Shown one piece after another: positions 7,993 to 18,089 of a DNA stretch of 52,819 nucleotides (positions are counted from its first letter, which is position 1; each line of letters begins with the position of its first letter). A program made the translations under genes and the position numbers. Origin of the DNA: an uncultured Desulfosporosinus sp. (GTDB taxonomy: Bacteria > Bacillota > Desulfitobacteriia > Desulfitobacteriales > Desulfitobacteriaceae); assembly GCA_927405585.1 (NCBI GenBank), contig CAKMJS010000049.1, forward strand, positions 1 through 52,819, given 5' to 3'. The notes under the pieces were generated by a model. That model was not told where the DNA came from. It saw only the letters and a program-made list of their open reading frames with translations, and did no database searches.

Positions 7993-10491
7993 ATGGGTTT
8001 TTTAAATTTGTTCGATGATAATGCGCGAGAAATACGGAAATATCAAAAGCGCGTTGTGGTGATTAATAGCTTTGAACCGACGATTCAAGCGCTGGGCGAT
8101 GACGAATTACGTGGAAAAACCGCTGAATTCAGAGAACGTTTAGATCGAGGAGAGAGTCTAGATGCTCTGTTGCCTGAGGCCTTTGCTGTCGTGCGTGAGG
8201 CGGGCAGAAGAGTAATTAATCAGCGACATTATGATGTGCAGTTAATAGGGGGTATGGTGCTTCATGATGGCCGGATTGCTGAGATGCGTACTGGGGAAGG
8301 AAAAACCCTTGTGTCTACTTTGCCGGCATATCTAAATGCTTTAACGGGTAAAGGTGTCCATATCGTGACGGTCAACGACTACTTGGCACGACGAGATAGC
8401 CAATGGATGGGGCAAATCCATCAGTTTCTTGGTCTTTCCATTGGTTTAGTTGTACATGGCTTGAACTATGAAGAACGCCGGAGCAGCTATGCCTCAGATA
8501 TTACGTATGGAACAAATAACGAATTTGGCTTTGACTATCTTCGGGATAACATGGTCACTCGTCCAGAAATGTTAGTTCAGCGTGAACTGAATTATGCGAT
8601 CGTGGACGAAGTGGACTCTATCCTTGTTGACGAAGCTAGGACTCCCCTTATTATTTCCGGTGAGGCAGACAAGCCTACCGAATTATATTTTAGAGTAGCT
8701 ATGATTATTCCCCGCTTGAAACCTGAAGATGACTACAAAGTGATTGAAAAAGAGCGAGTTGTCACACTTACAGAACAAGGAGTTCGTCGAGTGGAGAGCA
8801 TGCTAGGTGTAGATAATCTATATGAGGATATCCACACTGAGTTAGCCCATCATGTTAATCAGGCTTTAAAAGCACAGTCGCTCTTCAGACGAGACCGCGA
8901 TTACGTGGTTAAAGACGGAGAAGTTATTATTGTCGATGAATTTACGGGACGTCTGATGTTTGGTCGCCGTTATAGTGAAGGTCTGCACCAAGCCATTGAA
9001 GCTAAAGAGGGTGTGAAGATCGAAAAGGAATCACAAACTTTAGCCACGATTACCTTCCAGAACTACTTCCGGATGTACAAAAAGCTCTCTGGAATGACCG
9101 GAACGGCCATGACGGAAGAACCAGAGTTTCGAAAGATTTATAAACTTGATGTAGTAGAAATTCCCACCAATAAACCAATGATTCGAAATGATAGCCCGGA
9201 TGTGATTTACCGTACGGAAGAAGGCAAGTTCTTGGCGGCTGTAGAAAGTGTGATCGAACGCCATTCTAAAGGGCAACCGCTTCTGGTTGGAACGGTTTCC
9301 GTTGAGAAATCTGAGCGTTTGAGTGACATGCTGGGGAGACGCGGTGTTCCGCACCAAGTACTCAATGCCAAATTCCATGAGAAAGAAGCGGAAATAGTAG
9401 CCCAAGCTGGACAACGTGGTATGGTTACGATTGCTACGAACATGGCGGGTCGTGGAACGGATATTATCTTAGGTGATGGAGTCCCTGATCTCGGGGGTCT
9501 ACATATCATCGGGACAGAACGCCACGAATCTCGGCGAATTGATAACCAGTTGCGTGGACGTGCTGCCCGTCAAGGTGATCCCGGATCAACCCAATTCTTT
9601 ATTTCGATCGAAGATGACTTAATGCGCATGTTTGGAAACAATATCATGAGCGTTATGGACAAATTGGGAATGGATGACACCATGCCAATTGAGTCTAGAA
9701 TGGTCTCTAAGTCAATTGAAACAGCCCAACGACGTGTTGAGAGTCGCAACTTTGACATTCGTAAACATGTCCTTGATTATGATGATGTTATGAATCAACA
9801 ACGGGAGGTTATTTATAGCCAGCGACGCTCTGTGCTCATGGGAGAGAACCTTCGGGACAACATTATGGACATGCTGGCGAAAGCGGTCAAAGACAGTGTT
9901 AATATGTTTAGTGGAGAAAGCGCGTTCCCAGAAGAATGGGATCTATCCGGTTTAGCCGACTATATTGAGAGCTTCTATCTGCCGGGGACCCATTTAAAGG
10001 CTGACGAGTTCATAGACCTCTCGGTAGAAGAGATTGAGGAAATGCTGCTTGAAAGAGCCCAAGCCTTCTACGTGACCCGTGAAGAACAGATAGGGTCTGA
10101 GCTAATGAGGGAAATTGAACGCGCGGTAATGCTTCAGGTTGTGGACAGTAAATGGATGGATCATCTTGATTCCATGGATATGCTGCGTGAAGGGATTGGT
10201 CTGCGTGCTTATGGGCAGAAAAATCCTCTAGTGGAATATAGGCGAGAAGGCTTTGAAATGTTTCAAGCGATGATTGACTCCATTCAAGACGATATTATCC
10301 GTTATGTCATGCGTGTGACGCCTCAAGTACGGGAGGAAGTGGCTGAACAGCCTAAGAACGTGACGGAGAACCGCTATGAAGAGGAACCCAGTAAACCTGT
10401 ACACACAGGAGAACAGACAGGGCGTAATGAGCCTTGCCCTTGTGGAAGTGGGAAAAAGTATAAGAAGTGTTGTGGGTCTGTAAAAAAGTAG
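7993..10491 (+). CDS. secA: Preprotein translocase ATPase SecA
   Basis: 832-residue motor of the Sec pathway that pushes unfolded preproteins through SecYEG. Walker A is MRTGEGKT (98-105) and Walker B is [12 protein letters not shown] (205-216), followed by the preprotein cross-linking domain, [10 protein letters not shown], and the second motor domain with [12 protein letters not shown]. The extreme C-terminus is the zinc-binding [13 protein letters not shown] (815-827) that contacts SecB-like factors and lipids. I chose ATG 7993 (AAGGTGG upstream) over the TTG six codons earlier because SecA proteins begin MxGFL. It is 24 nt upstream of prfB and probably co-transcribed with it. Confidence 0.97.
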   Translation: MGFLNLFDDNAREIRKYQKRVVVINSFEPTIQALGDDELRGKTAEFRERLDRGESLDALLPEAFAVVREAGRRVINQRHYDVQLIGGMVLHDGRIAEMRTGEGKTLVSTLPAYLNALTGKGVHIVTVNDYLARRDSQWMGQIHQFLGLSIGLVVHGLNYEERRSSYASDITYGTNNEFGFDYLRDNMVTRPEMLVQRELNYAIVDEVDSILVDEARTPLIISGEADKPTELYFRVAMIIPRLKPEDDYKVIEKERVVTLTEQGVRRVESMLGVDNLYEDIHTELAHHVNQALKAQSLFRRDRDYVVKDGEVIIVDEFTGRLMFGRRYSEGLHQAIEAKEGVKIEKESQTLATITFQNYFRMYKKLSGMTGTAMTEEPEFRKIYKLDVVEIPTNKPMIRNDSPDVIYRTEEGKFLAAVESVIERHSKGQPLLVGTVSVEKSERLSDMLGRRGVPHQVLNAKFHEKEAEIVAQAGQRGMVTIATNMAGRGTDIILGDGVPDLGGLHIIGTERHESRRIDNQLRGRAARQGDPGSTQFFISIEDDLMRMFGNNIMSVMDKLGMDDTMPIESRMVSKSIETAQRRVESRNFDIRKHVLDYDDVMNQQREVIYSQRRSVLMGENLRDNIMDMLAKAVKDSVNMFSGESAFPEEWDLSGLADYIESFYLPGTHLKADEFIDLSVEEIEEMLLERAQAFYVTREEQIGSELMREIERAVMLQVVDSKWMDHLDSMDMLREGIGLRAYGQKNPLVEYRREGFEMFQAMIDSIQDDIIRYVMRVTPQVREEVAEQPKNVTENRYEEEPSKPVHTGEQTGRNEPCPCGSGKKYKKCCGSVKK

Positions 10492-10515
10492 TAGGTTTGA
10501 AAGGGTGATATATAA

Positions 10516-11620
10516 GTGCTATGTGATTGGAAAAAAGAACTGGAAACATTAACATTGTGCTTGGCAGATTTGAGGGCTTCTCTTTGACGTTGCTCAGCGT
10601 ATAGAGAAGATTAGCTCCCTGGAGAGGGAGTTCCAACGGCCTAATTTGTGGGACGATCCCGTCACAGCTCAAAAAATTATGCAAGAATTAGCGCTCCATC
10701 AGGGAAAAGTTAAGGTCTACGATGAACTTGAGCGGGAGCTTGGAGAGACTGTGACTCTTTGGCAGTTGGCAACTGAGGAAGATGATCGGAGTCTTGAATC
10801 AGATATTGAGCGAGAGATCAAGGCGCTTCAGCAACGGTTTAATGCTTTGGAATTAGAAATTCTGCTTAGTGGACCCTATGATCGAAACAATGCCATCGTT
10901 ACCCTGCATGCGGGAGCTGGAGGTACAGAGGCCCAAGATTGGGTGCAAATGCTCTATCGGCTATATATTCGCTGGGGAGAGCGACATGGCTATAAAGTAG
11001 AGACCCTAGACTTCCTGAATGGGGATGAGGCGGGCATTAAAAGTGCGACTCTATCCTTCAGCGGCGAGAATGCCTACGGGTATGCAAAGTCTGAAAAAGG
11101 TGTGCACCGGTTAGTGCGAATTTCTCCCTTTGATGCGTCAGGACGTCGTCACACCTCGTTTGCTTCCGTGGATGTCATTCCAGAAGTATCGGAGGATAAC
11201 GAAATAACGATTGATACGGAAGATTTGAGGATTGATACATACCGGTCCGGTGGGGCAGGTGGTCAGCACGTCAACAAGACGGATTCCGCGATCAGGATTA
11301 CACACATGCCTTCTGGGGTCGTCGTCCAATGTCAGAGTGAACGATCTCAGACTCAAAATAAGGCGGCAGCTATGCGTGTTTTGCAAGCGAAGTTACTGGA
11401 ACTGAAGCACAAAGAACAAGAAGCAGAGATTACAGAATTACGTGGTGAGCAGCAAGAGATTGCCTGGGGAAGTCAGATCCGTTCGTATGTTTTTCATCCG
11501 TATAACATGGTCAAAGACCACCGCACTAATGAGGAAACTGGCAACGTTTCGGCGGTGATGGATGGGGAAATTGATGCGTTCATTGCAGCCTATCTTCAGA
11601 AAACAAAAATTGCACAGTAG
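10516..11620 (+). CDS. prfB: Peptide chain release factor 2, with programmed +1 frameshift
   Basis: RF2 releases peptides at UAA and UGA. The first 23 codons from GTG 10516 run to an in-frame TGA at 10585-10587; translation must slip +1 (CTT TGA C) and continues at GAC 10586, giving 367 residues, the normal RF2 length. The joined N-terminus reads VLCDWKKELETL..LADLRASL then DVAQRIEKISSLEREF. Downstream motifs are the SPF anticodon tripeptide (203-205) that reads UGA/UAA and the catalytic GGQ (248-250) in SGGAGGQHVNKTDSA. The slip site autoregulates RF2 level. Lies between secA and the transketolase genes. Confidence 0.96.
10573..10588 (+). promoter_or_regulatory. prfB: prfB programmed-frameshift site
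   Basis: AGGG (10573-10576) acts as the internal Shine-Dalgarno, five bases before CTT TGA C (10582-10588). The slippery CTT, the UGA and the following C match the universal RF2 autoregulation signal; the spacer is slightly longer than the 3-nt spacer of E. coli. Confidence 0.9.
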
Positions 11621-11636
11621 TAAAGGAGGAACTAGT

Positions 11637-12467
11637 TTGACAACCATGGCCTTGAAGCGGATAGCCAATACTCTTCGTCAAGACATTATTTCTATGCTTG
11701 TAACTTCAAAATCCGGACACCCCGGTGGAAGTTTATCGGCTGCAGAAATATTAGCCACACTATTTTTTCGCGAAATGCGTATCAACCCGAAAGACCCTCA
11801 ATGGGCGGATCGAGACCGCTTTATTTTATCGAAGGGACATGCGGCCCCTGTACTCTATGCGGCTCTCGCAGAGAAGGGTTATTTCCCAAAAGAGGAGCTC
11901 CAAGGGCTTCGTCAAACGGGCCGTATGCTTCAAGGACATCCGGATATGAAGAAAACCCCCGGCGTGGATATGTCCACAGGTTCCTTAGGGCAAGGTCTTT
12001 CTGCAGCCAATGGAATGGCTCTGGCTGGAAAGCTGGATGGCAAAGATTATCGAGTGTTCGCTTTGCTAGGTGACGGTGAGATGGCGGAAGGACAAATATG
12101 GGAAGCAGCTATGGCATCAGCCCACTACAAATTGGATAATGTTACAGCCGTCTTGGATTTAAATGGCTTACAAATCGATGGAACAACGGAGAGTGTCATG
12201 TGTTCTTCTCCGCTAGCGGAGAAATGGCGGGCCTTTTGCTGGCACGTCATCGAAGTCGACGGGCATGATATAGATGCTTTGATTGGGGCCTTCGCCGAGG
12301 CTCGGCAGGTCAAAGGAAAACCAACGATGATCATTGCTAAGACTGTAAAGGGTAAAGGGGTTTCCTTCATGGAAAACCAAGCAGGCTGGCATGGCAATGC
12401 TCCTAGTGTGGAACAAGGCGAGCAGGCATTGACAGAATTACAGGAGGAGGCGTTAACCCTTGGCTGA
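11637..12467 (+). CDS. Transketolase, N-terminal (ThDP-binding) subunit
   Basis: 276 residues. It carries the thiamine-diphosphate half of transketolase: SKSGHPGGSLSAAEIL (24-39), FILSKGHAAPVLYAAL, STGSLGQGLSAANGMA, and the ThDP motif GDGEMAEGQIWEA (145-157). Start TTG 11637 is set by AAGGAGG with 7-nt spacing; ATG 11646 is the alternative. The following gene overlaps it by 8 nt. Together the two chains move ketol units in the non-oxidative pentose phosphate pathway (or in ribulose-type/isoprenoid precursor supply; split transketolases of Clostridia are not always well characterised). Confidence 0.92.
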   Translation: MTTMALKRIANTLRQDIISMLVTSKSGHPGGSLSAAEILATLFFREMRINPKDPQWADRDRFILSKGHAAPVLYAALAEKGYFPKEELQGLRQTGRMLQGHPDMKKTPGVDMSTGSLGQGLSAANGMALAGKLDGKDYRVFALLGDGEMAEGQIWEAAMASAHYKLDNVTAVLDLNGLQIDGTTESVMCSSPLAEKWRAFCWHVIEVDGHDIDALIGAFAEARQVKGKPTMIIAKTVKGKGVSFMENQAGWHGNAPSVEQGEQALTELQEEALTLG

Positions 12468-13404
12468 AAAAGTAGCAACACGTGATGCGTATGGTAACGC
12501 GCTTCTGACTTTAGGGGCAGAAAATCCCAATGTTGTCGTCTTAGATGCAGATCTATCAAAGTCGACCAAGACCGCTGACTTTGGTAAAAAATATCCCGAA
12601 CGTTTCTTTAACATGGGAATTGCCGAGTCCAACCTCTTAGGGACCGCTGCGGGGTTGGCCGCGGCTGGCAAGATTCCCTTTGCAAGTACTTTTGCAATAT
12701 TTGCAGTAGGTCGGGCGTTTGAGCAAATCCGTAATTCGATCGCTTATCCAAAGTTAAACGTAAAAATTGCCGCCACCCACTCTGGAATTACAGTAGGGGA
12801 GGACGGAGGCTCTCACCAGGCCATTGAAGACGTGGCGATCATGCGTGCCGTTCCAAATATGGTAGTCTTAGTCCCTGCTGATGGGGAAGAAACTCGGCAA
12901 GTGATTTTGGCTGCTGCCAAATACTACGGTCCGGTTTATATTCGCATGGGTCGTCTGGCTGTTCCATTGCTATTTGGAGAAGACTATAACTTTGAAATTG
13001 GGAAGGCGAACGTCCTCAAAGAAGGGACGGACGTTGCCATTATGGCCAATGGCTTAATGGTGTCCATGGCTCTAGAAGCTTCTGAAGAGCTGGCTGCTGA
13101 AGGGATTAGCGTCGGTGTCGTCAACGTCGCTTCAGTTAAACCACTGGATATAGAAACTATTGTTCGAATTGCCAAACAAACGAAGGCCATTGTGACGGCG
13201 GAAGAACACAACATCATCGGCGGACTAGGAAGTGCCATTGCAGAGGTTCTAGGTGAAAAACTGCCGACGCCGATGGTACGAGTAGGGCTTAAGGACACAT
13301 TTGGTGAGTCTGGGCGACCACAGGAACTTCTAGAAAAATACGGCTTAACCAAATCGGATTTAGTCAAAGCAGTCCGTGAGGTCCTTGCTAAAAAACTAAG
13401 ATAA
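12460..13404 (+). CDS. Transketolase, C-terminal subunit
   Basis: 314 residues, the pyrimidine-binding and C-terminal domains of the split transketolase. NMGIAESNLLGTAAGLA (51-67) contains the glutamate E56 that activates ThDP. ATHSGITVGEDGGSHQAIED is the substrate-channel histidine region, and the final third (about 190-310) is the transketolase C domain with AEEHNIIGGLGSAIAE. Start TTG 12460 overlaps the end of the N-terminal subunit, indicating translational coupling and 1:1 expression. A terminator follows at 13442. Confidence 0.92.
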   Translation: MAEKVATRDAYGNALLTLGAENPNVVVLDADLSKSTKTADFGKKYPERFFNMGIAESNLLGTAAGLAAAGKIPFASTFAIFAVGRAFEQIRNSIAYPKLNVKIAATHSGITVGEDGGSHQAIEDVAIMRAVPNMVVLVPADGEETRQVILAAAKYYGPVYIRMGRLAVPLLFGEDYNFEIGKANVLKEGTDVAIMANGLMVSMALEASEELAAEGISVGVVNVASVKPLDIETIVRIAKQTKAIVTAEEHNIIGGLGSAIAEVLGEKLPTPMVRVGLKDTFGESGRPQELLEKYGLTKSDLVKAVREVLAKKLR

Positions 13405-13441
13405 TGACACCTAGCTAGGGGTGTAGGGATCGGTCTCCAAC

Positions 13442-13487
13442 AAGAAAGGACGAGCACTTTTCGGGAAGTGTTCGCCCTTTCTTGTTT
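13442..13487 (+). terminator. Terminator of the transketolase operon
   Basis: AAGAAAGGaCGAgCACTT pairs with AAGTGttCGcCCTTTCTT, a nearly perfect long stem. Confidence 0.8.
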
Positions 13488-13489
13488 CA

Positions 13490-13517
13490 TCCAATTGTGA
13501 GACTCCCACTTCTAACA
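13490..13517 (+). repeat. R1 element, left-end fragment
   Basis: TCCAATTGTGAGACTCCCAC then TTCTAACA matches the first 28 bases of the full R1 copy at 40627 (TCCAATCGTAAGACTCCCAC, TTCTACA) with few changes; the rest of the element is missing. Confidence 0.6.
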
Positions 13518-13648
13518 ACTAAAATAAATTCAAATGTGAAGATTTTAGGATGTTTAAATTTAGTAACAGGATATCCACGACAAGTGTCGAATAGTTTAAG
13601 AGTTATGTAGAAAAATGGGTGAGGCGCGAGAAAATCAAGGAGGACAGT

Positions 13649-14335
13649 ATGATTCAGTTAAAAAATGTGTCCAAGATTTATCCGAACGGTGCCAAAGCCC
13701 TTATTGATGTCAATCTTACAATTGGCAAAGGGGACTTTGTTTTCCTAGTGGGTCCTAGCGGAGCTGGTAAATCTACACTGATTAAATTATTTTATCGTGA
13801 TGAAATTCCGACCCGGGGACAGGTGCATATCAATAGTAAAAACTTAATACGAATGAAAGAAAGAGAAGTGCCTTATTTACGACGTACGATTGGGGTCATC
13901 TTTCAAGATTTTAAGTTGTTGCCCAATAAAACAGTGCTTGAAAATGTGGCTTTTGCGCTAGAAGTGATCGGAGTGTCCCGGAAGGAGATCCAGCTTCGTA
14001 CTCGTGCGACGTTAGAACTTGTTGGGCTTGCAAATAAAGAGAAATCCTATCCTCATGAACTATCTGGTGGAGAACAACAGCGTGTCTGTGTAGCCCGGGC
14101 GATTATTAATAATCCGGCATTACTAGTAGCAGATGAACCTACGGGTAACCTTGATCCGGAAACAGCCTGGGGCATTATGGATTTGCTTTATAATATTAAC
14201 AAACGAGGAACGACGGTTGTGATGGCTACCCATGCCAGAGCAATTGTAAATAAAATGCAAAAAAGGGTAATTGCCATAGAAAACGGCCGGGTTGCGCGTG
14301 ATGAAATTAAAGGGGGATACGGCTATGACGCTTAA
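13649..14335 (+). CDS. ftsE: Cell-division ATP-binding protein FtsE
   Basis: 228 residues, ABC-type ATPase that works with FtsX to control septal or elongation-related peptidoglycan hydrolases. Walker A is GPSGAGKST (35-43), the Q-loop is VIFQDFKLLPNKT, the signature is LSGGEQQR (138-145) and Walker B is LLVADEPTGNLD (158-169). FQDFKLL is characteristic of FtsE rather than other ABC proteins. Start ATG 13649 has AAGGAGG 6 nt upstream. The end overlaps the ftsX start by 11 nt. Confidence 0.95.
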   Translation: MIQLKNVSKIYPNGAKALIDVNLTIGKGDFVFLVGPSGAGKSTLIKLFYRDEIPTRGQVHINSKNLIRMKEREVPYLRRTIGVIFQDFKLLPNKTVLENVAFALEVIGVSRKEIQLRTRATLELVGLANKEKSYPHELSGGEQQRVCVARAIINNPALLVADEPTGNLDPETAWGIMDLLYNINKRGTTVVMATHARAIVNKMQKRVIAIENGRVARDEIKGGYGYDA

Positions 14336-15215
14336 TTCCACCCGCTATATTTTGCGCGAGACCATTCACTCTATGAAACGGAATCCTTGGCTTAGCATTG
14401 CATCGGTTTTGACTGTGATGGTTTCCCTAGTGATCTTAGGATTTTCAGTATTTTTCCTAGTAAATGCTTCCAATATGGCGAAATCCTTTGAAGACCAGTT
14501 GGAGATTGCAGCATTTGTGGAAGAAAGCACAACCAAATCAGAACTTCAGGCGTTACAAACCCATATTAAAGGTATGCCGGGGGTAGCTTCTGTGACCATT
14601 GTTACCAAAGAACAAGTCCTTACGGATTTCGGTAAAACGATGGGTGGTACCGAAAATAATATCTTAGCAGATCTTGGGGGAAAGAATCCCTTCTCCGATG
14701 AGTTGACAATCAAAGCAACGGATGCTCAAAACGTCATAGCCTTGGCTGACGCGGTAGACGCTCTCCCTGAGGTATACAAAGTACGTTACGGACAGGGATT
14801 TGTGGATAAGCTTTTGGTGTTTACGCAATGGTTGAGGTGGATTGGACTTGGCGTAGTGGCGGCTTTTGCCATTGCAGCTGTTGTGTTGATCTCCATTAAC
14901 GTAAAGATGAATGTCTTTTCTCGTCGCCGAGAAATTCAGATTATGAAACTAGTGGGAGCGAGTAACAGTTTTGTCCGTTGGCCTTTTCTTATTGAAGGGT
15001 TGGCATTAGGGTTTGTCGGGGGAGCACTGGCAGCCGTTATTGTTGGTATGGGCTATAATTGGATTGCGATGAATGTCCAATCGACCTTAACATTTCTGCC
15101 AATTGTTCAAAACGTGACACTCTTTCAACAAGTTTTAGTTGGGCTTTTGCTCACTGGCATGGGCATGGGTGCTCTGGGAAGTGGGATCTCGTTGCAGAAA
15201 TTCCTTAAAACATAG
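14325..15215 (+). CDS. ftsX: Cell-division permease-like protein FtsX
   Basis: 296 residues. An N-terminal membrane segment (about 21-47, SIASVLTVMVSLVILGFSVF) is followed by an extracellular domain (about 50-165) and three more membrane helices (about 175-290). FtsX does not transport; it passes FtsE ATP hydrolysis across the membrane to a coiled-coil hydrolase activator. The start ATG 14325 lies inside the end of ftsE after AAAGGGGGATA, so translation is coupled. The EnvC-like gene 190 nt downstream is the natural partner. Confidence 0.94.
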   Translation: MTLNSTRYILRETIHSMKRNPWLSIASVLTVMVSLVILGFSVFFLVNASNMAKSFEDQLEIAAFVEESTTKSELQALQTHIKGMPGVASVTIVTKEQVLTDFGKTMGGTENNILADLGGKNPFSDELTIKATDAQNVIALADAVDALPEVYKVRYGQGFVDKLLVFTQWLRWIGLGVVAAFAIAAVVLISINVKMNVFSRRREIQIMKLVGASNSFVRWPFLIEGLALGFVGGALAAVIVGMGYNWIAMNVQSTLTFLPIVQNVTLFQQVLVGLLLTGMGMGALGSGISLQKFLKT

Positions 15216-15260
15216 TATGAAAAATTTTTCAGAAGGCCCTAACTTGAATTAGGAGGAACA

Positions 15261-15362
15261 GTGAATCCCGAGGCGTTGTCTGTGTCACTGACGCAGAGAC
15301 GCTTTGCCTCTACATATACTTCGTCGTATTTCCATAAATATTTTTTTCGAAACAGGATATAA
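15261..15362 (+). CDS. Possible 33-aa leader peptide
   Basis: A GTG with AGGAGG four bases upstream opens a 33-codon frame (VNPEALSVSLTQRRFASTYT ...) ending 40 nt before the murein hydrolase gene. The frame contains a GC-rich hairpin (GAGGCG ... GCCTC, 15270-15309). The RBS is strong but the peptide matches nothing I know; it could be a translated leader or chance. Confidence 0.25.
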   Translation: MNPEALSVSLTQRRFASTYTSSYFHKYFFRNRI

Positions 15363-15401
15363 AGAAAGATTACTAAAAATTTAATGAGGCGGAGGGATCA
15401 T

Positions 15402-16541
15402 ATGTTCAAGAAAAAAGTAATATCGATGATGGTACTTAGCCTGCTTTTACTCGGGACAGTGGCACTGCCTACTCGGGCAGGTGAACTAGAAGATGCTGTT
15501 AAACTGCAAAAAGACATTACCAATAAATCGAATCAAGCCCGAGGACAGTTAAATCAATTAACCTATACAGCAGATAAAATTAAGGCTCAGATGACTCAAC
15601 TAGAAAAGCAAATTGCTACAGCTCAGACGCTTCTCAATCAGAAACAGACTGCTTATGGTCAAGCCCAACAGCAAGTTCTCGCAGTTCAGAAAGAACTGGA
15701 ACAAAAGCAAAAGGAGCTAGAAGAGCGCCAGGTAGCCCTAGGGAAACGGGCAAAGGCAATTTATGAGAGTGGTGAGGTTAGCCATTTTGAATTGCTTATT
15801 CAAGCAGAGAACCTCCGCGACTTAATAACCCGAATAGAATATTTCACGATCTTAGTGGACAATGACCGACAATTATTAGTAGACATTCAAACTGAAAAGG
15901 AACAAATTACCAAAAAGACACTTGAATTGCAGAGCAAACGGGACCAAGCTGCAAAGCTTGCCGCAGAGGCAGCTTCAGTCAAAGCGGATCTCGATAAAGC
16001 TAAATCTCAGCAACGTCAAGCCTTGGAACAAAACCGGAAATCTCAACTAGCAGCTATTGAGAGTATTGAACGATTTGAAGCTGAGGCCAATGCTTGGAAT
16101 GATAAGATTCGAAAGTTGCAGGCGGCACGCCAAGGAAGCGGGAGTGGATCAATCACTACTTGGCCAGTGCAAAATTATTACTCAATCAGTAGCCCCTTTG
16201 GCATGAGGACTCACCCCATAACGGGCAAGCGAAGCATGCATACAGGGATAGATATACCTGCTCCGTCTGGGAAGCAGATTACCGCAGCGGGAGCAGGGGT
16301 CGTTATAATGGCCGGATGGAATGCGGCCTATGGGAATATGTTGATCATCGACCATGGCAAGGGGATATCTACTCTTTATGGACACCTGTTGTCTTTGAAA
16401 GTTAGCGAAGGCCAATCCGTACCAGCGAATCGCCTGGTTGGATTTGTTGGTTCGACGGGGTGGAGCACAGGCGCACACCTGCATTTCGAAATAAGAGAAG
16501 GCGGAAACCCCGTAAATCCTGTAAAATATTACCCTAATTGA
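15402..16541 (+). CDS. EnvC/NlpD-like coiled-coil M23 peptidase (murein hydrolase activator)
   Basis: 379 residues. Signal peptide 1-26 (KKK then MMVLSLLLLGTVALP, cleavage after TRA). A long coiled coil occupies about 28-250 (K/Q/E-rich, with the central LIQAENLRDLITRIEYFTIL turn typical of FtsX-controlled hydrolases). A C-terminal M23 domain (about 262-379) carries H280 and D284 (HTGID) and HLHFE (359-363), so all zinc ligands are present and it may be an active peptidase rather than only an activator. Start ATG 15402 follows GGAGGGATC. Its position after ftsEX supports control by FtsEX. Confidence 0.92.
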   Translation: MFKKKVISMMVLSLLLLGTVALPTRAGELEDAVKLQKDITNKSNQARGQLNQLTYTADKIKAQMTQLEKQIATAQTLLNQKQTAYGQAQQQVLAVQKELEQKQKELEERQVALGKRAKAIYESGEVSHFELLIQAENLRDLITRIEYFTILVDNDRQLLVDIQTEKEQITKKTLELQSKRDQAAKLAAEAASVKADLDKAKSQQRQALEQNRKSQLAAIESIERFEAEANAWNDKIRKLQAARQGSGSGSITTWPVQNYYSISSPFGMRTHPITGKRSMHTGIDIPAPSGKQITAAGAGVVIMAGWNAAYGNMLIIDHGKGISTLYGHLLSLKVSEGQSVPANRLVGFVGSTGWSTGAHLHFEIREGGNPVNPVKYYPN

Positions 16542-16676
16542 CTCAATCAGGAGACTCCCACTACTGAAAACTCTACAAGTGGGAGTGGTACTCCGTATTC
16601 TGCTTCGGTGACGATAGTTAGGCTTTCGTCACCGAAGTCTCAATGTTCAACATTAGTTGGACGAGTTCATTGGATA
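16542..16676 (+). repeat. R1 multi-hairpin element, copy A
   Basis: Hairpin 1: GACTCCCACTA...AGTGGGAGT. Hairpin 2: CTTCGGTGACGA (about 16602) with TCGTCACCGAAG. Hairpin 3: GTTCAACATTAGTTGGAC, then GAGTTCATTGGAT. It starts right at the stop of the M23 peptidase gene and ends about 55 nt before ctpA. The same three-hairpin order occurs at 34178 (inverted) and 40627. Confidence 0.8.
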
Positions 16677-16733
16677 AGCAGTATTTCTGAGCAGGAATAA
16701 GCATATAATAGACTGAGATACTAGGGAAGGGGT

Positions 16734-17921
16734 TTGACTTGCTTGCAAGAGTGGAACTGGAAAAGAGTAGCCAAAAACGCCGGAGTCATCCTGATAATAT
16801 TTTCTGTACTAGTGACCACAATGCTTGGTGGGATTGTTCTTGCCAACGTAAATAACGTGGGACGGTTAGTTCATGTTATGCAACTGATTCGTAGTGATTA
16901 CTTAGAAAACGTTACGACAGATCAGCTTATGGAAGGCGCAACAAAAGGGATTGTTGAAATATTGGGTGATCCCTATTCCACGTATATGAATGCCAAAGAG
17001 AACGAAGAACTTTTTCAAATGCTTGAGGGGAAGTTTGGCGGGGTTGGAATTGTTCTTAGCCTTAAAGACCCTAAAAGGCTCGTGGTACTTCGGCCCATCA
17101 AGAATTCTCCAGCTAGTAAGGCTGGTATACAATCCGGCGATGTCGTCAGTAAGATTGATGATGCAGAGACCGCTGGTATGGAACAGGATAAAGCGGTAGG
17201 TATGATGCGCGGAGAGCCTGGAACAAAAGTAAGCTTGGATCTATATAGGGAAAGTACAAATAAGACCTTCACGGTCAGTCTGACGAGAGAAAACATCACC
17301 GTTCCAACCGTAGATGGAGCTGTATTGCCGGGTCACCCAGATATTGCCTATATTAATATTTCTCAATTCTCCTCCGCTACCGGGACTGAACTTCAAGAAA
17401 CTATGACCAATCTAGATATCAAAAAATTCAAAGGACTTATTCTGGATATGAGATACAACCATGGTGGAGAACTCAAGGCTGCCGTTCAAGTTGCCAGTTA
17501 CTTTATACCAGCGGGCCCTGTTGTCTATATTGTAGATAAACAAGGAAATGTCGATACAAAAATGGCAACAGGTACGTATTTGGGATTGCCTATGGTTGTT
17601 CTCGTCAACGAAGAAAGTGCTTCGGCTGCGGAGATTGTAGCAGGAGCGATTAAGGACAATGGAACGGGGAGTCTTGTCGGAGTAAAAACATATGGCAAAG
17701 GGATTGTGCAAACAATTTTCCCCTTGAGTGGGGGGACGAGTGTGAAATTAACGACCGCCAAATACTTAACTCCGAACAAGGTTGATATTCACAAAAAAGG
17801 GATTGAACCGGATGTAAAGGTAGAACTAATCAAAGGACAGCTAGCGACTATTTCCCCACAAGACAAAAAATTTGATCCCCAGCTTCAAAAAGCACTACAG
17901 ACCTTACAAGCGAAACTATAG
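16734..17921 (+). CDS. C-terminal processing protease CtpA (S41 family)
   Basis: 395 residues. One N-terminal membrane anchor (about 15-38), a PDZ domain (about 98-175, GGVGIVLSLKDP ... AGIQSGDVVSKIDDAE) and the S41 protease domain. The catalytic pair is S297 in NEESASAAEI and K322 in KTYGKG, the 25-residue spacing typical of Tsp/CtpA. Start TTG 16734 sits very close to GGGAAGGGG; TTG 16743 is an equally possible start. Extracytoplasmic; in other bacteria such proteases trim peptidoglycan hydrolases or sporulation regulators, which fits its place after the division genes. Confidence 0.93.
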   Translation: MTCLQEWNWKRVAKNAGVILIIFSVLVTTMLGGIVLANVNNVGRLVHVMQLIRSDYLENVTTDQLMEGATKGIVEILGDPYSTYMNAKENEELFQMLEGKFGGVGIVLSLKDPKRLVVLRPIKNSPASKAGIQSGDVVSKIDDAETAGMEQDKAVGMMRGEPGTKVSLDLYRESTNKTFTVSLTRENITVPTVDGAVLPGHPDIAYINISQFSSATGTELQETMTNLDIKKFKGLILDMRYNHGGELKAAVQVASYFIPAGPVVYIVDKQGNVDTKMATGTYLGLPMVVLVNEESASAAEIVAGAIKDNGTGSLVGVKTYGKGIVQTIFPLSGGTSVKLTTAKYLTPNKVDIHKKGIEPDVKVELIKGQLATISPQDKKFDPQLQKALQTLQAKL

Positions 17922-18019
17922 TAAGTATATATAGACGGCACGCTCATATTCGATATTCGAGGTTCGAGGTTCGAACAACGGTTATCGAACTAAGAACTAC
18001 GAGTAGTAGTGGTTAATCG

Positions 18020-18048
18020 ACACGCTCTAAGATGGAGCGTGTTTTTTT
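18020..18048 (+). terminator. Terminator after ctpA
   Basis: CACGCTC (18021-18027) pairs with GAGCGTG (18035-18041), followed by seven T. Confidence 0.9.
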
Positions 18049-18061
18049 CGACGTATCAACG

Positions 18062-18089
18062 GTAGGGGCAATTCATGAATTGCCCCTAC
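18062..18089. repeat. 28-bp perfect palindrome GTAGGGGCAATTCA + complement
   Basis: GTAGGGGCAATTCA is followed immediately by its exact reverse complement. GTAGGGGC...GCCCCTAC palindromes are widespread REP-like sequences in many bacterial genomes. There is no room for a loop, so in single-stranded form the inner bases must unpair. Confidence 0.75.

Noticed and set aside
10352-10684. Minus-strand ORF over the secA-prfB junction
   Set aside because: Antisense shadow of two well-supported genes, no RBS.
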